Origin: JBDTMC01 sp039934475
GTDB taxonomy: Bacteria > Acidobacteriota > Terriglobia > Bryobacterales > Bryobacteraceae
Direction of reading: 5' to 3'
Assembly: GCA_039934475.1 (NCBI GenBank)
Contig: JBDTMC010000303.1
Span: 1-9,447, forward strand
DNA: 9,447 bases
The translations under genes and the position numbers were made by a program. Under the pieces are notes generated by a model, which was not told where the DNA came from, did not search any database, and saw nothing but the letters and a program-made list of their open reading frames with translations. Of the stretch, positions 5,191 through 9,447 are shown piece after piece. The stretch's first letter is position 1. The number at the start of each line of letters is the position of its first letter.

Positions 5191-6543
5191 CTATCGCGCG
5201 CCGCGCCCACTGGCGCCCACCGCTTCCACCTTCATTCCCTCACGAACGGCATCGCCGGGATTCTGGATGATCGTATCTCCCTCAACCAGCCCGTCCAACA
5301 CCTCCAGCCGATCGCCGTAGTCCCGCCCGACCTCAATCTTCTGGACATGGACAGTCCCGTCCTTACGGACGACCGCCACCTCAGCCCCGTTTGACCGAAT
5401 GGCCAGCGCATCCGCCGGGATCATCAGTGGCGCGTCACGCTTGGGTGCACTAAGGTTGGCGGATCCCGACATTCCCGGTAACAACGCTCCGTCCGGATTC
5501 GGTAGATTCAACTCGACGAGCAGCGTCCGGCTGGCGGGGTCCAGTGAGTTGGCAGTGCGAGCCACCGTGCCCGGGAACTCGCGGCCAGGACGGCCAGAAA
5601 CGCGAACAGTGGCAGCCTGGCCCGTGTGGACCGAACTCACCCAACTTTGGGGCACGGCCACATACATGCGCAGCGTCGCCGTTTGCGCGATGCGGAACAG
5701 AAGCGTATTACCAGCGCTCACCAGCGCTCCGGCATCCACATTGCGCAGCGTGATGACCCCGGCGAAGGGCGCCTTCACGATCTGGTAGGACTTCAGGTTC
5801 TCCATTCGCGCCACGTTTGCCTCGGCAGCCGCGATGGCGCTCCTTTGCACCACCAGGTTCTTCTCTAACGCGCTGACGTTGGCGAGCTTCGATTGGTACT
5901 CCAGCCGGTATTTGTCGTTGTCCTGTCGCGCAATGATCCCTTTCGTGGTCAGTTCGCCGAAACGTCCGGCCGTTACCTTGGCCAGTTCAAGATCCGCTTT
6001 GCCCTGCTCGAGATTGGCGGCGGCTTGAGTGAGCGCGGCGCGAGACTGATCGAGAGAGGCGCGCGCGCCCCGAAGCTGATCGTCCATCTCCAGCGCCTCG
6101 AGTTCCGCCAGCGGTTGGCCTGCCTTCACTCGATCGCCAAGATCGACGAAGCGGGCCTTTAAGTAGCCGTCGGTGCGGGCCAGAACGGGTGCTTCGTTGA
6201 TCGCTTGGATGCCGCCCGGTACCTGCAGTTTGGCATCGTCGCCGGCGCGGCCCACCGTCACAACCTGTACGCGCGGCAGAGCCTCCTCGGCGCTCTTCGT
6301 TTCGGCGATCACCACTTGGCGGCGACGTTGCAAGGGTAAATAACCCGCCAGGAACGCCACCACAATCAAAGCGATCACCAGAAGCGCCAGCGCGGAGATC
6401 GTGATGCGGGAAGGGCGCCAGCCGGACTTCGTGGGCGACGCGGAACTGCCGCCGGCGCGCAAGGCGCCCAACTCGCGGCGGAGTGCCTCGTTCTCGCGGC
6501 GCAGCGAATCAGTGGTCTGGGAGTCAGGTTCGATGAGCGGCAT
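5191..6543 (-). CDS. RND efflux periplasmic adaptor (membrane fusion protein, HlyD/AcrA type)
   Basis: This 450-residue adaptor should bridge the RND permease to an outer-membrane channel. A cytoplasmic N-terminus (1-46) contains a short heptad helix (DSLRRENEALRRELGALR, 12-29). One transmembrane segment lies at about 47-69. The lipoyl half-domain covers about 115-150 (APVLARTDGYLKARFVDLGDRV...GQPLAEL). An alpha-helical hairpin covers about 153-250. The second lipoyl half is at about 254-287 (IVKAPFAGVITLRNVDAGALV), the beta-barrel at about 290-366, and the membrane-proximal domain at 370-440. Most AcrA-type adaptors are lipoproteins or have only a short anchor, so the N-terminal helix is a variation. 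The start ATG is 3 nt after the permease stop, so the two are co-translated. No TolC-like gene follows; the next gene downstream, DUF218, has its own promoter signal. Confidence 0.92.
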   Translation of the reverse strand: MPLIEPDSQTTDSLRRENEALRRELGALRAGGSSASPTKSGWRPSRITISALALLVIALIVVAFLAGYLPLQRRRQVVIAETKSAEEALPRVQVVTVGRAGDDAKLQVPGGIQAINEAPVLARTDGYLKARFVDLGDRVKAGQPLAELEALEMDDQLRGARASLDQSRAALTQAAANLEQGKADLELAKVTAGRFGELTTKGIIARQDNDKYRLEYQSKLANVSALEKNLVVQRSAIAAAEANVARMENLKSYQIVKAPFAGVITLRNVDAGALVSAGNTLLFRIAQTATLRMYVAVPQSWVSSVHTGQAATVRVSGRPGREFPGTVARTANSLDPASRTLLVELNLPNPDGALLPGMSGSANLSAPKRDAPLMIPADALAIRSNGAEVAVVRKDGTVHVQKIEVGRDYGDRLEVLDGLVEGDTIIQNPGDAVREGMKVEAVGASGRGAR

Positions 6544-6546
6544 GGA

Positions 6547-9447
6547 TTACCGGGATTCCACTTCTGCTAAACGGCGTTCGTGATCCACCGGAGGTTTCGT
6601 GCGCAGGTAGCTATAAACGATGGGTACCACGAATAGAGTGTTGACGGTGGCCAGCAGCAGCCCGCCAATCACGGCGCGTCCCAAAGGCGCATTCTGTTCT
6701 CCACCCTCGCCGAGGCCGAGTGCCATCGGCAGCATGCCAAGAATCATAGCGGAGGCTGTCATCATCACCGGCCGGATGCGGGCGTAGCCGGCGGACATCA
6801 TCGCATCCAGGGCGTTCAGTCCTTCCGCTCGCTCGTCGTTGGCGAAGGTGACCATGAGGATGCTGTTAGCGGTGGCAACGCCGATGCACATCATTGAGCC
6901 CATCAGGGACGGCACGCTGAGTGTGGTGCCGGTGACGAACAGCATCCACAGAATGCCGGAGAGGGCGCCGGGCAGAGCCATCAGAATGATGAACGGATCC
7001 ACCAGCGACTGGAAATTGACCGTCATGAGCAGATAGACCAGGACGACGGAAAAAATCAGGCCGAGCCCCAGGCGGAAGAACGAAGTCTGCATCGTTTCCA
7101 CCTGGCCGCGAAGATTGAGGGTGGTTCCCCGGGGCAATTTCGGTTCTTCCTCGCGCATAATCTTCCGGACTTCATCGCCGACTCCGCCCAGGTCCCAGTT
7201 GGCGACATTGGCGTAGACATCGAAGACCGGCCACACGTTGTAGTGGTTGACGATGACGGGGGTGTACCCGCGCCTGACGCTCACAAGGTTCGTCAGCATC
7301 TGCGTGGAACCGGGGATGGCTCCGGGGTTGCCGTAGGCCTGGGTTCCACCGGCTGGGGCGGCCGCGGTGAAGCCAGGATTGGTAGCCGCCGCGCCGGCTT
7401 GCGTGCCCGGAGTGGAGAGGATGACGGCACTGCTGTTGGGAGAGACCGGCGTGCGGAGCAGGGCGTCGAGAGAGTCGATGCGGTACTGCGGTGTCTGCAC
7501 TCCGATGCTGTAATTCACGCCGTTTGCCGGATTCAGCCAGAAGTTCGGTGCATAGGTGCCGCTCCCGCTCAGTGATACCAGCATGCTGCTGGTGACATCG
7601 CGCTGGGTGAGTCCGGCCTGCGCCGCACGGGTGCGGTCCACATCAATGCGGATCTCGGGCTGGGCCACCACCTGGTGAACGTGCACGTCGGCCGCTCCGG
7701 GCAGCCGCGAGATGCGGGTAGCGAGTTTCTGCGCGACATTGTAATTGGCCTCCGCATTCCTGCCGACAACTTGCAGGTCAATGGGAGCGGGCAATCCGAA
7801 ATTAATGATCTGGCTGGTAATATTCGCCGGCTGAAAGAAGAAGGTAACGTCCGGGAACTTCTCATTCAGCCGCAACCGGAGCAGCTTTTCGTATTCCGCG
7901 GATGGTCCGTGCTTGTCCTTATTCAGCGAGATGAGAATTTCCCCATCGGCGGAGGAGATGGTGGGAATATCGCCCTGCGCGATGGCTGGCCAACTATTCG
8001 GAATGCCGATGTTATCGATCATCATGTCGAGTTCGGCGGGTGGAATGACGGAGCGGATCTCCTGCTCCATGGCGGCAAAACGAGCTTCGGTTTCCTCTAT
8101 GCGTGTGCCCGCGGGGCATCGCGCGTGAAGCCGCATCTGGCCGGAATCCACGTTCGGAAAGAAGTCCTGACCGATGAAGTGGAACAGACCCATGGAGAGG
8201 ACCGTGAACCCCAGGAACGCTGCGAACACCGGGCCGCGGTGGTGCAGCGCGAATTCCAGCAGCCCGACGTAGTAGTAGCGGGAGCGCTCAAAGATCCGGT
8301 TGAAGCGCTCGTGGATAGCGTTGAGGAGGCCGCGACCTGAAACGTGGTGTTCGCCCGTGTAACGGTCGAGCTCCTTGCCGAGCAGGGCCGCCATCATGGT
8401 GGGTACCAGAGTCCGGGACAGCAGGTAGGACGCCATCATGGCGAAGACCACCGCCATCGCCAGCGGCGTGAACAAATAGCGCGCCGTTCCCGTAAGCAGC
8501 AGCACGGGCACAAACACGATGCAGATGGCCATGGTGGCGACCAGGGTGGGGACCGCAATCTGCGATGCTCCATCCAACACCGCCCGGATGAGAGGCTTGC
8601 GCATGGCAAGGTTGCGGTGAGTGTTCTCAATCTCCACCGTGGCGTCGTCGACCAGAATTCCTACAGCCAGAGCCAAGCCGCCCAGCGTCATGACATTGAT
8701 CGTCTGGCCAAGAATACTGAGGACACATAGCGACGTGAGAATGGAAAGAGGAATGGAGATACAAACGATGAGCGTGCTGCGCCAACTGCCAAGGAAGAGC
8801 AGGATCATCAATCCGGTGAGCGTGGCGGCCAGCAACGCTTCGCGCAGCACGCTTTCGATGGAGGCGCGGACGAAAACGGACTGATCGGCGAGAGGCACCA
8901 CCTTGAGTTCGGGTGTGACGTTAGCAAGGATGCGCGGCAGCGCTGCCTTCACCTGGTTGACGATGGCCAGAGTGGAAGCTTTGCCGTTGCGCGTAATGGT
9001 CATCAACACGCCACGCTTACCGTTGGTCCGGATGATATTCTGCTGCACCTGGAAGCCGTCGCGCACTTGAGCCACATCCTTGATATAGACTGTGGCTCCG
9101 TTCACATTACGGATGGGGAGATTGTTCAGTTCGTCGAGGATGGTCGGGCTGCTGTTGACACGCACCTGGTATTCGGTGCGGGCGAGCTTGGCTGTTCCGG
9201 CCGGCAGGATCAGGTTCTGGAGGTTGATCGCGTTCGAGACGTCGATGGGGGAAAGTTGCTTGGCGTAGAGTTCGTCCAGATTCAGGTCCACCATGACGGC
9301 CCGGGTTTTGCCGCCGAACGGATAGGAGACTGAAGCTCCCTGCACGGTACCCAGCGGGGTCCGTATGAAGCTGTTGCCAAGATCGAAGATTTCAGCCTCG
9401 CGGAGGGTATCGCTGCTCAGGCCGAGTTGCAGGATGGGTACGCTGGC
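6547..9447 (-). CDS. RND efflux permease, AcrB-like (5' end beyond window)
   Basis: This is the inner-membrane proton-driven pump of a tripartite efflux system. The frame is open to the right edge (ASVPILQLGL...), giving 966 visible residues. About 130 N-terminal residues, including TM1, are missing, judged against the usual length of 1,030-1,100. The GTG at 9343-9345 is an internal Val, not the start. TM2-TM12 and the second large periplasmic loop are recognisable. The TM4 proton-relay pair is present in GILVDDATVEIEN (DD at 8644-8649). TM11 has RIRPVMMTA. In TM10 the AcrB Lys940 position is Ala (GVATANSIL, codon 6868-6870). A low-complexity Ala/Gly/Pro/Thr insert lies at about 7303-7419. 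Substrate cannot be told; CusA-type metal motifs are not evident, so an organic-compound exporter is more likely. Confidence 0.93.
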   Translation of the reverse strand, partial: ASVPILQLGLSSDTLREAEIFDLGNSFIRTPLGTVQGASVSYPFGGKTRAVMVDLNLDELYAKQLSPIDVSNAINLQNLILPAGTAKLARTEYQVRVNSSPTILDELNNLPIRNVNGATVYIKDVAQVRDGFQVQQNIIRTNGKRGVLMTITRNGKASTLAIVNQVKAALPRILANVTPELKVVPLADQSVFVRASIESVLREALLAATLTGLMILLFLGSWRSTLIVCISIPLSILTSLCVLSILGQTINVMTLGGLALAVGILVDDATVEIENTHRNLAMRKPLIRAVLDGASQIAVPTLVATMAICIVFVPVLLLTGTARYLFTPLAMAVVFAMMASYLLSRTLVPTMMAALLGKELDRYTGEHHVSGRGLLNAIHERFNRIFERSRYYYVGLLEFALHHRGPVFAAFLGFTVLSMGLFHFIGQDFFPNVDSGQMRLHARCPAGTRIEETEARFAAMEQEIRSVIPPAELDMMIDNIGIPNSWPAIAQGDIPTISSADGEILISLNKDKHGPSAEYEKLLRLRLNEKFPDVTFFFQPANITSQIINFGLPAPIDLQVVGRNAEANYNVAQKLATRISRLPGAADVHVHQVVAQPEIRIDVDRTRAAQAGLTQRDVTSSMLVSLSGSGTYAPNFWLNPANGVNYSIGVQTPQYRIDSLDALLRTPVSPNSSAVILSTPGTQAGAAATNPGFTAAAPAGGTQAYGNPGAIPGSTQMLTNLVSVRRGYTPVIVNHYNVWPVFDVYANVANWDLGGVGDEVRKIMREEEPKLPRGTTLNLRGQVETMQTSFFRLGLGLIFSVVLVYLLMTVNFQSLVDPFIILMALPGALSGILWMLFVTGTTLSVPSLMGSMMCIGVATANSILMVTFANDERAEGLNALDAMMSAGYARIRPVMMTASAMILGMLPMALGLGEGGEQNAPLGRAVIGGLLLATVNTLFVVPIVYSYLRTKPPVDHERRLAEVESR

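Noticed and set aside
5041..5394. Plus-strand 117-residue ORF.
   Set aside because: It runs across the promoter/palindrome and then antisense to the adaptor gene; no motif and no ribosome site. A shadow of the minus-strand adaptor.
7675..8340. Plus-strand 221-residue ORF inside the permease.
   Set aside because: Antisense shadow of a strongly conserved RND coding region in GC-rich DNA, with no recognisable domain.
9343..9345. GTG as the start of the RND permease.
   Set aside because: The frame continues upstream to the edge with typical RND sequence (LQLGLSSDTLREAEIFDLG), so this is an internal valine.

Overview
The window looks like chromosome from an acidobacterium of the Solibacter/Bryobacter type. 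The best lineage clue is the 565-residue secreted protein at 2719-4416. Its C-terminal half matches the uncharacterised domain TIGR03437, which is strongly expanded in Candidatus Solibacter and relatives. High-GC coding DNA, PilZ proteins, and an RND efflux pump whose adaptor carries a cytoplasmic N-terminal helix also fit. This placement is inference from protein families; no rRNA or other phylogenetic marker is present.

Layout. 70-426 (-) is a small PilZ protein. 427-793 is an AT-rich divergent intergenic region. 794-2713 (+) is a compact four-gene run: a second PilZ protein, a MaoC-type hydratase, a CoA-binding Rossmann protein and a class I SAM methyltransferase that resembles animal METTL7/TMT1 enzymes. 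Spacing within the run is 14 nt, then a 4-nt overlap, then a 4- or 19-nt overlap, so it is probably one operon. That operon ends 5 nt from the convergent stop of the secreted TIGR03437 protein. The TIGR03437 gene follows a membrane-anchored DUF218 (SanA/YdcF-like) gene (4453-5037, -) by 36 nt. A TATAAT box overlapping a perfect 9-bp inverted repeat (5128-5152) lies upstream of that pair. The remainder (5191-9447, -) is a tripartite efflux module: an RND permease cut by the right edge, then a periplasmic adaptor 3 nt downstream. No outer-membrane TolC-like channel is visible.

How the parts may work together. The PilZ proteins keep both c-di-GMP motifs, so the left half may couple c-di-GMP signalling to a small acyl-CoA or lipid/thiol-related operon. 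The middle pair looks like an envelope function. The most distinctive non-coding signals are a perfect 10-bp hairpin that holds the Shine-Dalgarno sequence of the TIGR03437 gene in its loop and its GTG start in its stem, and the operator-like palindrome on the DUF218 promoter. I see no CRISPR array, rRNA, tRNA, insertion sequence or phage gene, and no convincing wholly new multi-gene system.
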